Below are positions 1 to 8,569 of a DNA stretch of 62,013 nucleotides, in pieces (the stretch's first letter is position 1; every line of letters starts with the position of its first letter). A program made the position numbers and the translations under genes. The stretch spans positions 281,301 to 343,313 of the forward strand of contig JAFIFE010000023.1 of NCBI GenBank assembly GCA_020832185.1. The letters run 5' to 3'. Source of the DNA: Alkalibacterium sp. Lineage in GTDB: Bacteria > Bacillota > Bacilli > Lactobacillales > Carnobacteriaceae_A. The notes under the pieces are model-generated. The model did not search any database, was not told the origin of the DNA, and worked only from the letters and a program-made list of their open reading frames with translations.

Positions 1-70
1 AAACCAATGAAGATGCCCAATACATTTATACTTATTTTGACCGTATTTTATCCGAAAAAGATTGACATCA

Positions 71-155
71 AGAGACTGCTGAAGAGAGCTGATACTCATT
101 TACATGACATATGTCTAAGGAAATGGGTGAATCTTTCGAGGAGTCTCTTTTTTTA
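71..155 (+). terminator. Possible terminator or attenuator hairpin before pgm
   Basis: AGAGACT (71-77) can pair with AGTCTCT (142-148), and a run of seven T follows. The loop is about 64 nt and contains smaller repeats, so this may be the end of an upstream transcript or a folded leader. No known riboswitch motif was recognised, and the short reading frame across it has no ribosome-binding site. Confidence 0.3.
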
Positions 156-162
156 TGCAGTA

Positions 163-197
163 AGACGCTTGCAAACGTCTACTAAACTTATTATAGT
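163..197 (+). promoter_or_regulatory. Promoter with overlapping palindrome, phosphohexomutase gene
   Basis: A sigma-A type promoter, TTGCAA (169-174), 17-base spacer, TATAGT (192-197), lies 50 bases before the start codon. The -35 box sits inside an 18-base near-palindrome (163-180, AGACG...CGTCT with TTGCAA at its centre), which looks like an operator. The regulator is unknown. Confidence 0.5.
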
Positions 198-249
198 TAA
201 AGAGTGAACATATGGGATAAAATAATACAACTAATGGAGGAGTATCAGA

Positions 250-1761
250 ATGACAACAGATTTATTATCTTTGCAAAATGGATCGGATATTAGAGGCTTT
301 GCTATTGATACTGAGTTACATAAAAAGAATTTAACAGAGCGTACAGTGCAATCCATCTCTAGAGGACTAATCAGATGGTGGGACGAGAAAGGCATTAAGA
401 AGCCAGCTCAAACGATCATAACGATCGGTCATGACAGTCGACTGACGGGACCGGCAATTAAAGAGTGGTTAATGGCTATCTTTATCGAAGAAGGCATCAC
501 TGTGATCGATGCAGGGATGGCAACCACACCTGCATTGTTCATGTCCACTCAATACGACGCATTCAACTCAGATATTGGGATCATGATCACCGCCAGTCAT
601 TTACCGATGGAATATAACGGTCTAAAATTTTTCACTGACAAAGGTGGACTTGAGCATGATGATATCGAATCTATTCTGACACTGGCAGATCAACCTGTTC
701 AGTCTGGTGGTGAAGCAAAAAAAGGCAAGGTCGAACAGAAAGACTTATTATCCGTATATGCAGAGGATCTGGTCAGCAAAATTCGTCGTGCCTTAAATGT
801 TTCCGATTCTGATCAGCCTCTATCTAACCGAAAGATTATAGTGGACGCCGGAAATGGAGCAGGTGGATTCTTTGCCGAGAAAGTATTACAGCCCTTAGGA
901 GCCCATACAGAAGGCAGTCAGTTCCTGGATCCAGATGGAACGTTCCCTAATCATGAACCCAACCCAGACAATAAAGAAGCGATGAAAAGTATTTCCGAAG
1001 CGGTGCTCAAACATGAGGCAGACTTAGGGATTATTTTCGACACGGACGTCGACCGGTCCGCTATTGTCGATAAAAAAGGACAGAGCATCAACCGCAACAA
1101 TCTGATTGGCTTGATTGGAGCTATTATTCTTGAAGAAAACCCGGGAACAACCATTGTCACTAATTCCCCCGTTTCAGATCACCTGATTGACTTTATCGAG
1201 AAGAAGGAAGGCAAAGTGGACAGGTATATCTCTGGATACCGCAATGTGATCAATCGCGGGATCGAATTGAATGATCAGGGCGTCGATTGTGCACTAGCAA
1301 TCGAAACAAGTGGGCATGCGGCAATCAGAGAAAACTTTTTCCTGGATGACGGCGCATATCTTGCGGCTAAAATCATTGCCAAAGAAGCTGAAATGGCCAA
1401 AGAAGGAAAAAGTGTCACTGACTTGATCGAGACGTTGAACCAACCAGCTGAGACAGAAGAAGTCAGATTCGTCATAGAAACACCCGCATACAGTGAAATA
1501 GGCATGGATATCCTTGACCGTTTCGCTCTATGGGTGAAAGAAACAGATGGGTTTACTTTAGTTGAAGATAATCTGGAAGGAAAAAGAAGCCAGATCAGAT
1601 CACCTTATGGACATGGATGGCTCCTGCTGCGTATGAGTCTGCACGAACCAAAACTGGTCTTGCAGATCGAAAACGATGAAGACGGCATGATCCCAGTGAT
1701 CAAAGAGAAGCTGAAACCTTTCTTTTACAGCATTGAAGATTTGAACACAGACAAGCTATAA
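250..1761 (+). CDS. Phosphoglucomutase/phosphomannomutase family phosphohexomutase
   Basis: This is an alpha-D-phosphohexomutase, which moves phosphate between the 1 and 6 positions of a hexose phosphate to feed sugar-nucleotide and cell-wall precursors. The phosphoserine loop ITASHLP has its active serine at residue 116. The magnesium loop D264-T-D266-V-D268-R keeps all three aspartates, although the usual glycines (DGDGDR) are replaced. A sugar-binding loop ETSGHAAI and a C-terminal phosphate-binding region follow. The length of 503 residues suits the ManB branch. The start is supported by TGGAGG about 10 bases upstream. It is monocistronic and ends at a terminator shared with zwf. Substrate preference (glucose or mannose) cannot be read from sequence. 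Confidence 0.9.
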   Translation: MTTDLLSLQNGSDIRGFAIDTELHKKNLTERTVQSISRGLIRWWDEKGIKKPAQTIITIGHDSRLTGPAIKEWLMAIFIEEGITVIDAGMATTPALFMSTQYDAFNSDIGIMITASHLPMEYNGLKFFTDKGGLEHDDIESILTLADQPVQSGGEAKKGKVEQKDLLSVYAEDLVSKIRRALNVSDSDQPLSNRKIIVDAGNGAGGFFAEKVLQPLGAHTEGSQFLDPDGTFPNHEPNPDNKEAMKSISEAVLKHEADLGIIFDTDVDRSAIVDKKGQSINRNNLIGLIGAIILEENPGTTIVTNSPVSDHLIDFIEKKEGKVDRYISGYRNVINRGIELNDQGVDCALAIETSGHAAIRENFFLDDGAYLAAKIIAKEAEMAKEGKSVTDLIETLNQPAETEEVRFVIETPAYSEIGMDILDRFALWVKETDGFTLVEDNLEGKRSQIRSPYGHGWLLLRMSLHEPKLVLQIENDEDGMIPVIKEKLKPFFYSIEDLNTDKL

Positions 1762-1762
1762 A

Positions 1763-1806
1763 AAAACTCCTGGTCCACACTATTATGTGTCTGACCAGGA
1801 GTTTTC
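1763..1806. terminator. Bidirectional terminator between pgm and zwf
   Basis: AAAACTCCTGGTC pairs with GACCAGGAGTTTT around a short AT-rich loop. A-rich and T-rich flanks let it end both the rightward mutase transcript and the leftward zwf transcript. Confidence 0.85.
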
Positions 1807-1809
1807 TAT

Positions 1810-3264
1810 TTAAGCTTTATAAATCCATGAATGATCCTGCTGGGAAAGAAGGGTATCAGCCTCTTTTGGGCCCATTGTTAATGCAGGGTAGAAGGGAATA
1901 GAATCTGTAAACCCGTCCCATGCTCGGCGGACTTGATCAACATATTTCCATGATGTCGCCACTTCACCCCAATGTGCAAAGTGAGTTTCATCTCCGTTTA
2001 GAACATCTAAGATGAGTTTCTCATAGGCTTCCGGGCTTTCTTCCCGTGTATCTTCTGAACGCAGATTACTCAGCTGGGTTGGCTTCAGATGCATACCCGG
2101 ACCGATATTTTTGTTGTTCAGCGTCAGTTCAATGCCTTCATCTGGACTGATCAGGACAGATAAAAGGGTCGGTTGATCATTAAACAAATCTGATTCAGTG
2201 GATTTGAATACGATATCAACGCGAGAGGTCTTTTCGGCTAATCGTTTACCTGTACGGATATAAACAGGGACGTCACGCCATTCGTCTGTGTCGATAATGA
2301 TCTTACCGGCAACAAACGTTTCAGTTAACGTGTCGGGGGCCACTTTATCTTCCTGACGGTAGCCTTTCGTTGCTCCATCTTCTGATGAGGCGTATTGCCC
2401 TCTGACAAACTCTGTGTTCTCATCCTGCGTAATGACGGGATCCTTCAGAGCTTTGAGGATAGCCAGCTTTTCCTTACGAACGTTATCAGTTGTAAAGGAA
2501 GCCGGTTTGGTCATGGTCAACAGACTGACCACTTGCAGAACATGGTTTTGAACCATATCTCTTAAAGCTCCACTTTTGTCATAATACTCGCCGCGTTCCT
2601 CAACGCCAAGGTCTTCACTTAATGTGATCTGAATATTTGAAATACTGTCCTTATTCCAGCTGTTCTCGATCAGACGGTTGGAGAAACGCAAGGCCAGAAT
2701 GTTTTGAACCATCTCTTTTCCTAAATAATGGTCGATACGATACAATTGGTCCTCATCAAAAGAGTCATTTATTTCATCGTTCAAAGCTTTGGAACTTTCA
2801 AAATCAGTCCCGAACGGTTTTTCGATGATGACACGATTAAAGCCATTGTCCGTTACAAGTGACTGCTCTCTTAAATGATGTGTAATAGTTCCGAAGAAGC
2901 TAGGGGACATAGATAAGTAGAAAATACGGTTTCCTTCTATAGAATACTCATCATCCAGTGTATCAGCGAGCTCTTTCAGTGTGTGGTAATGCTCAGAATC
3001 CTTCACGTTATGAGACTGATACCTGAAATGTTCTGCAAATGCTTTTGCGTGTTCTTTTGATTCCGTCAAATCTTCGATCGAATCTAGAACCACTTCCTGA
3101 TAGTGTTCATCCGACCATTCTCTGCGTGCAGTTCCAATAACCGCAAATGACTCGGATAACATATTTTTCTTAAACAGGTGATAAATTGCCGGATATAATT
3201 TACGGTGAGCTAAATCTCCAGTTGCTCCAAATATGATAAATAATGCTTTCGTATCTTGAGACAT
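1810..3264 (-). CDS. zwf: Glucose-6-phosphate 1-dehydrogenase
   Basis: Zwf oxidises glucose 6-phosphate to 6-phosphogluconolactone with NADP, the entry step of the oxidative pentose phosphate pathway. The N-terminal dinucleotide loop reads GATGDLAHRK, and the substrate-binding and catalytic signature RIDHYLGKE is intact at about residue 180. The protein has 484 residues, normal for the family. The frame is open upstream to a GTG at 3282, but AGAGGAAA lies just before the ATG at 3264, so the ATG is chosen. It is transcribed alone, convergent with the phosphohexomutase. No 6-phosphogluconolactonase or gnd gene is in the window. Confidence 0.96.
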   Translation of the reverse strand: MSQDTKALFIIFGATGDLAHRKLYPAIYHLFKKNMLSESFAVIGTARREWSDEHYQEVVLDSIEDLTESKEHAKAFAEHFRYQSHNVKDSEHYHTLKELADTLDDEYSIEGNRIFYLSMSPSFFGTITHHLREQSLVTDNGFNRVIIEKPFGTDFESSKALNDEINDSFDEDQLYRIDHYLGKEMVQNILALRFSNRLIENSWNKDSISNIQITLSEDLGVEERGEYYDKSGALRDMVQNHVLQVVSLLTMTKPASFTTDNVRKEKLAILKALKDPVITQDENTEFVRGQYASSEDGATKGYRQEDKVAPDTLTETFVAGKIIIDTDEWRDVPVYIRTGKRLAEKTSRVDIVFKSTESDLFNDQPTLLSVLISPDEGIELTLNNKNIGPGMHLKPTQLSNLRSEDTREESPEAYEKLILDVLNGDETHFAHWGEVATSWKYVDQVRRAWDGFTDSIPFYPALTMGPKEADTLLSQQDHSWIYKA

Positions 3265-3343
3265 TAGTTTCCTCTTTTCCACATGTAAAATTCATGTCAG
3301 TAACATTCTATTTTCTATTTTACTTTTAATTTCCTTATCATTC

Positions 3344-3366
3344 AACTTTATTATTAAAGTTGTCAA
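3344..3366 (-). promoter_or_regulatory. zwf upstream palindrome next to TTGACA
   Basis: On the minus strand a perfect TTGACA (3361-3366) is followed at once by a 7-4-7 inverted repeat, AACTTTA-ATAA-TAAAGTT (3344-3361). The repeat would fill the spacer of a zwf promoter, as expected for a repressor site. The matching -10 box is poor, so the promoter assignment is tentative. Confidence 0.35.
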
Positions 3367-3400
3367 CCCTAATCATAGCGTAATCGTTTCATTTGAACAA

Positions 3401-3416
3401 TCGAAAACGTTTGCTA
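3401..3416 (+). promoter_or_regulatory. cre-like site before the aldehyde dehydrogenase gene
   Basis: The stretch TCGAAAACGTTTGCTA resembles the CcpA catabolite-response element (WTGNNARCGNWWWCAW) with about three mismatches and keeps the central CG. It lies about 40 bases before the gene, so catabolite repression of the aldehyde dehydrogenase is plausible but unproven. Confidence 0.3.
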
Positions 3417-3454
3417 TATGCTTAAAGTACAGACATTATGAAAGGATGAGTAAA

Positions 3455-4912
3455 TTGAATAAGTATGAGAATCTCAATTTGAACTATATTGACGGAGAAT
3501 GGGTCAAAGGAACAAGCAGTGAAGTCATCGAGTCGATCGATCCGTACACAGAAGAGGTATATGCAACTGTACAGGCAGCTTCTCTGGATGATCTGGATAA
3601 AGCTTATAAAAGCGCCAGGAAACATCAGAAAGAATGGGAAAAAACGGGTCCCTTCGAAAGAGCCGCGATTATCAGAAAAGCCATCAAGATAACTGAAGAA
3701 AGAAAAGATGAAATCACAGATATGCTGGTCAAAGATGCGGGGTCTACAGTTGCTAAAGCTCAACTCGAAATCGATATAGTGATTGCAATCATGCATCTTG
3801 CTGCTGAATTTCCTTTCCAAATGGAAACGATCGTTAATCAGTCAATGATTCCAGGTAAAAAGAACTACCTTATTAGAAAGCCAGCTGGTGTAGTAGGGGT
3901 GATCGGGCCATTCAACTTCCCTATGAATTTATCCATGCGTTCAGTGGCTCCAGCACTCGCAGCAGGGAACGCGGTAGTATTGAAACCGGGGCACCAGACG
4001 CCTGTTAGTGGCGGAAATGTAATAGCCAAGTTATTTGAAGAAGCCGGATTACCTAAAGGGGTCCTGCAAGTAGTGCATCCTAAGATTTCCGAGATCGGCG
4101 ATGCGTTTTATGAGCATCCCATTCCCGATGTTATTTCATTTACTGGTTCAACTGGGGTCGGTAAAAAAATCGGGGAAGTATGTGGACGTGAAGTCAAGAA
4201 AACGATTCTCGAACTGGGTGGAAACAATGCGATGGTCGTACTGGATGATGCTGAAATCGATACAGCTGTCAGTGGGGCAATCTACGGACGCTTCATGCAT
4301 AGCGGACAGATTTGTATGGCAACCAATCGAATCATTATAGACGAATCAGTTTTCGACGAATTTGCTGATAAATTTGTCAAGAAAGCTCAATCCCTGAAAC
4401 ACGGAGACCCGACTCAGGAAGGAACATTGATCGGTCCACTGATTGATGGAGACCAGGTCGATCGGTTACTTGATGAAGTGGAAAAAGCGAAAGATGAAGG
4501 GGCAGAGGTCTTGCTTGAAGGGAAAAGAGAAGGCAACGTTCTGACTCCATTTGTTCTTAAAGGCACCAATGATATGTCATGTGCACAGACAGAAATGTTC
4601 GGTCCCGTTGTGACACTGATTCCGGCAAAAGATGAAGCACATGCCTTAGAGTTAGCCAATGATACGGAACAAGGCTTGAGTGGCGCAGTATCTTCGAGTG
4701 ACGAAAAGCGCGCCTATGCATTTGCTGAGAAGATGGAAACCGGGATGGTCCACATCAACGACCAGAGTGTCAATGACGAACCTTATATTGCCTTTGGTGG
4801 AGAAAAAGCATCAGGTATCGGCCGGTTCGGTCGCGAGCATTCACTTGATGAATTTACAACATGGAAATGGATTTCTGTACAGGAAGAACCAAGAGAGTAT
4901 CCGTTTGACTAA
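3455..4912 (+). CDS. NAD(P)-dependent aldehyde dehydrogenase
   Basis: This is an aldehyde dehydrogenase superfamily enzyme, oxidising an aldehyde to its acid. It has the cofactor loop region GPFNFPMN, the general-base motif LELGGNN and the catalytic cysteine in SGQICMATN. Overall it looks closest to the benzaldehyde/vanillin dehydrogenase (YfmT-like) branch. The start is uncertain. An ATG at 3446 directly abuts the ribosome-binding site AAAGGA (3441-3446), leaving no spacing. A TTG at 3455 lies 8 bases beyond that site and is preferred, giving 485 residues. The gene is monocistronic with its own terminator, and a cre-like site lies upstream. The physiological aldehyde is unknown. Confidence 0.88.
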   Translation: MNKYENLNLNYIDGEWVKGTSSEVIESIDPYTEEVYATVQAASLDDLDKAYKSARKHQKEWEKTGPFERAAIIRKAIKITEERKDEITDMLVKDAGSTVAKAQLEIDIVIAIMHLAAEFPFQMETIVNQSMIPGKKNYLIRKPAGVVGVIGPFNFPMNLSMRSVAPALAAGNAVVLKPGHQTPVSGGNVIAKLFEEAGLPKGVLQVVHPKISEIGDAFYEHPIPDVISFTGSTGVGKKIGEVCGREVKKTILELGGNNAMVVLDDAEIDTAVSGAIYGRFMHSGQICMATNRIIIDESVFDEFADKFVKKAQSLKHGDPTQEGTLIGPLIDGDQVDRLLDEVEKAKDEGAEVLLEGKREGNVLTPFVLKGTNDMSCAQTEMFGPVVTLIPAKDEAHALELANDTEQGLSGAVSSSDEKRAYAFAEKMETGMVHINDQSVNDEPYIAFGGEKASGIGRFGREHSLDEFTTWKWISVQEEPREYPFD

Positions 4913-4943
4913 ATCACTTTAAGTCTCGAACAGCAATTAATTT

Positions 4944-5003
4944 AAAGCAATCTGAACTAGAGCCGGGTTTTAATCGAATCCTGCTCTGTCCAGATTGCTT
5001 TTA
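4944..5003 (+). terminator. Terminator after the aldehyde dehydrogenase gene
   Basis: AAAGCAATCTG (4944-4954) pairs with CAGATTGCTTT. An inner AGAGC/GCTCT extension strengthens the stem, and a short T run follows. Confidence 0.75.
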
Positions 5004-5515
5004 TGCTTGAAAGCTTTATTGGATTAAGCAAATTTCTTCCTTGTATACCACTCATTCAAGTATTCTATTGCGAGTACAACATAAGACATGAATTAAGTAG
5101 GTCTCAACAGAAAAAAACTAACGAGACCTACCTGACGTCTCTATTAAGGTATTACTCAAAATAGTATCTTGGACCAGTACTACTCATATCCATGTTAAGG
5201 CGTAACTCATTCCTGCTGTATTAAGTGAGTCAACGATAGTCAGGACCATTGCGTCGTACTAAAAAATAGTTGGTCACTGAGTACTGCTTAAAAGGCTTCA
5301 CAAGTAGTACTCGAGAACCATTGAAGTACTGAGTGCTACACTTTCTATGTGAAAAGTATATCTTAATATAATAAAATGCTAAGCAAGGAGTATTCACAAA
5401 ACAAATGAGGAATGAATGAACATTTGGCTAGTGACTGTTCACTATTTGAATTAAATGTAGCTTGAAAGCCTCAGCTTTGGTACAATACGTAAAGAATAGA
5501 AAAGAGGAATAGAAT
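5004..5515. other. Repeat-rich non-coding stretch before cshB
   Basis: No gene is supported here. The stretch holds a perfect 9-base inverted repeat GTAGGTCTC/GAGACCTAC (5097-5105 and 5123-5131) and four AGTACT hexamers between 5176 and 5330. Several of these lie beside ACCATTG-like blocks, and 5266-5285 pairs partly with 5306-5320. Near the end a TGGTACAAT extended -10 box (about 5478-5486) is the likely cshB promoter. Confidence 0.5.
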
Positions 5516-6838
5516 ATGACACACCCATTTGAAACATTTGAATTAGCCCCTTATTTAATTGAAGCGATTAAAGAGATAGGGTTCACGGAACCGACGGAGA
5601 TCCAAAAAAAGGTTATTCCTGAAGTAAAAAAGAGCAGAGACATCATCGGAAAATCTCAGACAGGCTCTGGAAAAACACATGCCTTTTTGCTGCCGTTATT
5701 TAACAAAATCGATCCGGCCAAACAGGAAGTTCAAGTCGTTATAACGGCGCCAAGTCGTGAACTGGCTGAACAATTATATAACGCCGCGTTTCAGTTAGCT
5801 GAACATTCAGAAGAGGAAGTCACTGTTCAACTATTTGTTGGTGGAACAGACAAGAATCGTCAAATCAGTAAACTGCAGAACAAGCAGCCTCACGTCGTTA
5901 TTGGAACACCGGGACGTTTACTTGACTTGATCACTTCTAACTCTTTACTGACACATACTGCCCCTTATATGGTAGTAGATGAAGCAGATATGACGCTTGA
6001 TATGGGCTTTCTGGAAGATGTCGATAAAATCGCTTCCCGTATGGCCAAAAAAGGACAAATGCTGGTTTTCTCAGCTACGATCCCTCAGAAACTGCAGCCT
6101 TTCCTGAAAAAATATATGCATAATCCACTTAATATCGAAGTCGATAACGAATTGGTGATTGCAGACACGGTTGATAACTGGTTGATCTCTACTAAAGGGA
6201 AGAATAAAATCGACTTGATTTACAATTTGCTGACCTTGGGACAGCCTTATTTAGCTTTAGTGTTCGCTAACACCAAAGAACACGTGGATGAGATTTCTTT
6301 AGCACTTAAGAAAAAAGGATTGAATGTTGCAGTCGTTCACGGAGGCATTCCTTCAAGAGAACGTCGTCGCGTGATGCGTCAAATTCAGAACCTTGATTAT
6401 CAATACGTTGTCGCAACTGATTTAGCTGCCCGTGGAATCGACATCGAAGGTATTTCACATGTCATAAATGCAGAAGTGCCTCAGGACTTGGATTACTTCA
6501 TTCACCGTGTAGGTCGAACTGGACGTAATCAGTTACCCGGAACAGCTATTACCCTTTATGGACCAGATGACGAAGAAGATATCAACATCATCGAGAAAAA
6601 AGGGATTGCATTCAAACCAAAAGAAATTAAGAACGGTGAAATTGTTGACTCTTATGACCGTAATCGTAGAGAGAAGCGCCAGCCGAAAGATACTAAATCA
6701 TCATTCGATCCTACATTACATGGGATGAGAAAGAAAGCTAAGAAAAATGTTAAACCTGGGTATAAACGTAAAATCGAACGTGTTAAACAAGAAAAGAAAA
6801 AACGTGCCAGACGTTTAAGCCAGCGAAACCAGGACTAA
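5516..6838 (+). CDS. cshB: DEAD-box ATP-dependent RNA helicase CshB
   Basis: This is a DEAD-box RNA helicase of the CshB type, which unwinds RNA duplexes in ribosome assembly, mRNA turnover and cold adaptation. The Q motif (FTEPTEIQ) is near residue 25. Walker A (SQTGSGKT, Lys53), DEAD (155-158), FSAT and the helicase-C motif HRVGRTGR follow in order. The last 50 residues are very rich in Lys and Arg, typical of CshB, and probably bind RNA. The 440-residue length matches Bacillus CshB (about 438). AGAGGA supports the ATG. The gene is monocistronic with a strong terminator. Confidence 0.94.
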   Translation: MTHPFETFELAPYLIEAIKEIGFTEPTEIQKKVIPEVKKSRDIIGKSQTGSGKTHAFLLPLFNKIDPAKQEVQVVITAPSRELAEQLYNAAFQLAEHSEEEVTVQLFVGGTDKNRQISKLQNKQPHVVIGTPGRLLDLITSNSLLTHTAPYMVVDEADMTLDMGFLEDVDKIASRMAKKGQMLVFSATIPQKLQPFLKKYMHNPLNIEVDNELVIADTVDNWLISTKGKNKIDLIYNLLTLGQPYLALVFANTKEHVDEISLALKKKGLNVAVVHGGIPSRERRRVMRQIQNLDYQYVVATDLAARGIDIEGISHVINAEVPQDLDYFIHRVGRTGRNQLPGTAITLYGPDDEEDINIIEKKGIAFKPKEIKNGEIVDSYDRNRREKRQPKDTKSSFDPTLHGMRKKAKKNVKPGYKRKIERVKQEKKKRARRLSQRNQD

Positions 6839-6844
6839 TAAAAT

Positions 6845-6886
6845 AAGGCAGTCACTCCCGAAAGTAGGGGGTGACTGCCTTTTTAT
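6845..6886. terminator. Bidirectional terminator after cshB
   Basis: AGGCAGTCAC (6846-6855) pairs with GTGACTGCCT (6871-6880), with an inner CCC/GGG extension and flanking A and T runs. It serves cshB and the convergent DUF1189 gene. Confidence 0.85.
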
Positions 6887-7671
6887 TAATCGTCTTTCTT
6901 TTTCTTCTTGGGAGCAACGGCTCTTAAAGAAGTGAACAAGAAGTAAATCGTAAACCCGAGTTTAAATTCGAAAGCAAATGGAACAATAAATCCGAACGCT
7001 TCTATCAGCGATAAAATCAGTGTCGGGATACTCAGACTGACCAGTGCCATCCGTGCATTCTTTTTGAAAGGAAAGCGAAGGCGCAGTAATGTCACGAGTA
7101 TATTAGCAAATAAAGCAACGATCAGCCACTCGTACAGCAAGACGAGTCCGCTAGCCAGATAGGCAACCACAAACATCAGAAGTAATACTAGGGGAGAAAA
7201 CCGGCCGATTTGAGACAGCAGGTCTATGAATGTTTCATGATTCAAGCCGTCCAGCTGGTCATAAGAGACGGGAATCGTTCGACCGGTCACACTTAGATAA
7301 AATTCATCCTGCATCAGACCTATTCCTATAGGCACATTCAAGCGTTCAAGGTTTGTATCGATCTCCTCAGTTTGAATCGCACCATTAGGATCAAAAAAGA
7401 GCAGAAAAGAATTTGTCTGATGTACATAAGATTCCTGATTTTCTTCTACATTCAACTGATTATTCTCTATAGTGAATGGGGGAATGGTTTCGGCGATTTC
7501 AGAACCGTCCTGCCTTAAATTCGTCATCACATTTGTCAGCACAGAGGTCATTGAAAATGTGAGTATGAGTGTGAGCAAAGCAAAATAACCAAACACTTGC
7601 TTTCTCGTCATGTTTTTTGCGCGTACCAGTCTTTGAGGATATCTAAATCCAATTAAAATATATTCTTTCAC
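6886..7671 (-). CDS. DUF1189 family membrane protein
   Basis: This is a polytopic membrane protein of the DUF1189 family, whose function is unknown. A basic N-terminus (residues 1-26) precedes a first helix at about 27-48. An external domain of about 110 residues follows, then four helices between about 160 and 250 and a Lys-rich tail (KKKKKDD). The start is a GTG with GGAAGG 7 bases upstream; the 261-residue length is typical. It stands alone, convergent with cshB and divergent from sodA, and no partner is obvious. Confidence 0.8.
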   Translation of the reverse strand: MKEYILIGFRYPQRLVRAKNMTRKQVFGYFALLTLILTFSMTSVLTNVMTNLRQDGSEIAETIPPFTIENNQLNVEENQESYVHQTNSFLLFFDPNGAIQTEEIDTNLERLNVPIGIGLMQDEFYLSVTGRTIPVSYDQLDGLNHETFIDLLSQIGRFSPLVLLLMFVVAYLASGLVLLYEWLIVALFANILVTLLRLRFPFKKNARMALVSLSIPTLILSLIEAFGFIVPFAFEFKLGFTIYFLFTSLRAVAPKKKKKDD

Positions 7672-7831
7672 AGTTTACCTTCCTTGTCTTAGTATGATTA
7701 TATGGAACAGTTTACGTTTTAATTACATAAAAAGCAATCGGTCTTTTGGCTGAATCCAGATAAAATGTCAATTAATCAGCCGCGTGGTTGAGCTAACTTT
7801 AAAAATGCTTACTAAAATAAAGTGTTTTTGT

Positions 7832-7859
7832 TTGCTAAAATAATCATAAGTGATAAAAT
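7832..7859 (+). promoter_or_regulatory. sodA promoter
   Basis: TTGCTA (7832-7837), a 16-base spacer and TAAAAT (7854-7859) lie 37 bases before the sodA start, with an AGGAGG ribosome-binding site in between. No operator was recognised. Confidence 0.5.
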
Positions 7860-7896
7860 AGTAGTGTACGAAATTTTATTAGGAGGAATGTATACT

Positions 7897-8505
7897 ATGA
7901 CATACACTTTACCAGAATTACCATATGCGTACGACGCATTAACACCACACATCGATGAGGAAACAATGCATCTGCATCATGAGAAGCATCATGCTGGATA
8001 TGTAACTAAAACTAACGCTGCACTTGAAAACCATCCTGAACTGGCAGAATTGAGCATCGTTGACTTAATGAAAAAACTGGATTCTGTTCCAGATGATATA
8101 AAAACAGCAGTAAGAAATAATGGGGGCGGACACGCAAACCATTCATTATTCTGGGAAATTCTATCACCAAATGGCGGAGGAGCACCAGAAGGCGAATTGG
8201 CAGATGCTATCAAAGAAGCATTTGGCGGTTTCGACGACTTTAAAGATACATTCAGTACTGCGGCAGCTACACGTTTCGGTTCCGGCTGGGCATGGTTAGT
8301 TGTTTCTGATGGGAAACTTGAAATTATGGATACGCCTAATCAGGACTCTCCATATTCAGTAGGAAAAACACCTATTTTAGGTCTGGATGTGTGGGAACAC
8401 GCATACTACTTGAACTATCAAAACAAGCGTCCTGACTATATCCAGGCATTCTGGAACTTAGTCAACTGGGAAGAAGTAGCTAAACGCTTTAAAGAAGCAA
8501 AATAA
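7897..8505 (+). CDS. sodA: Manganese superoxide dismutase
   Basis: SodA converts superoxide to oxygen and hydrogen peroxide in the cytoplasm. All four metal ligands are present at the expected places: His27, His82, Asp164 and His168. The context DVWEHAYYL and the GGGHANH loop indicate the manganese rather than the iron type. The 202-residue length is standard. The frame is open further upstream, but AGGAGG at 7881-7886 and homology place the start at the ATG at 7897, with another ATG at 7888 too close to that site. The gene is monocistronic with its own promoter and terminator. Confidence 0.97.
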   Translation: MTYTLPELPYAYDALTPHIDEETMHLHHEKHHAGYVTKTNAALENHPELAELSIVDLMKKLDSVPDDIKTAVRNNGGGHANHSLFWEILSPNGGGAPEGELADAIKEAFGGFDDFKDTFSTAAATRFGSGWAWLVVSDGKLEIMDTPNQDSPYSVGKTPILGLDVWEHAYYLNYQNKRPDYIQAFWNLVNWEEVAKRFKEAK

Positions 8506-8523
8506 TTAACCCATTTTAATTAG

Positions 8524-8569
8524 AAGCCAGCACCCCTAGGTTTTAACCTTTCGGGTGCCGGCTTTTTTT
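8524..8569 (+). terminator. Terminator after sodA
   Basis: AAGCCAGCACCC pairs with GGGTGCCGGCTT, with one mismatch in 12, followed by a run of T. Confidence 0.85.

Noticed and set aside
7-207. Open frame of 66 codons at the left edge
   Set aside because: It has no ribosome-binding site, runs through a T-rich hairpin and the pgm promoter, and its product resembles no family.
3422-3820. 132-codon open frame opposite the aldehyde dehydrogenase
   Set aside because: It is antisense to a well-supported gene, Phe/Ser-rich, and has no initiation signal.
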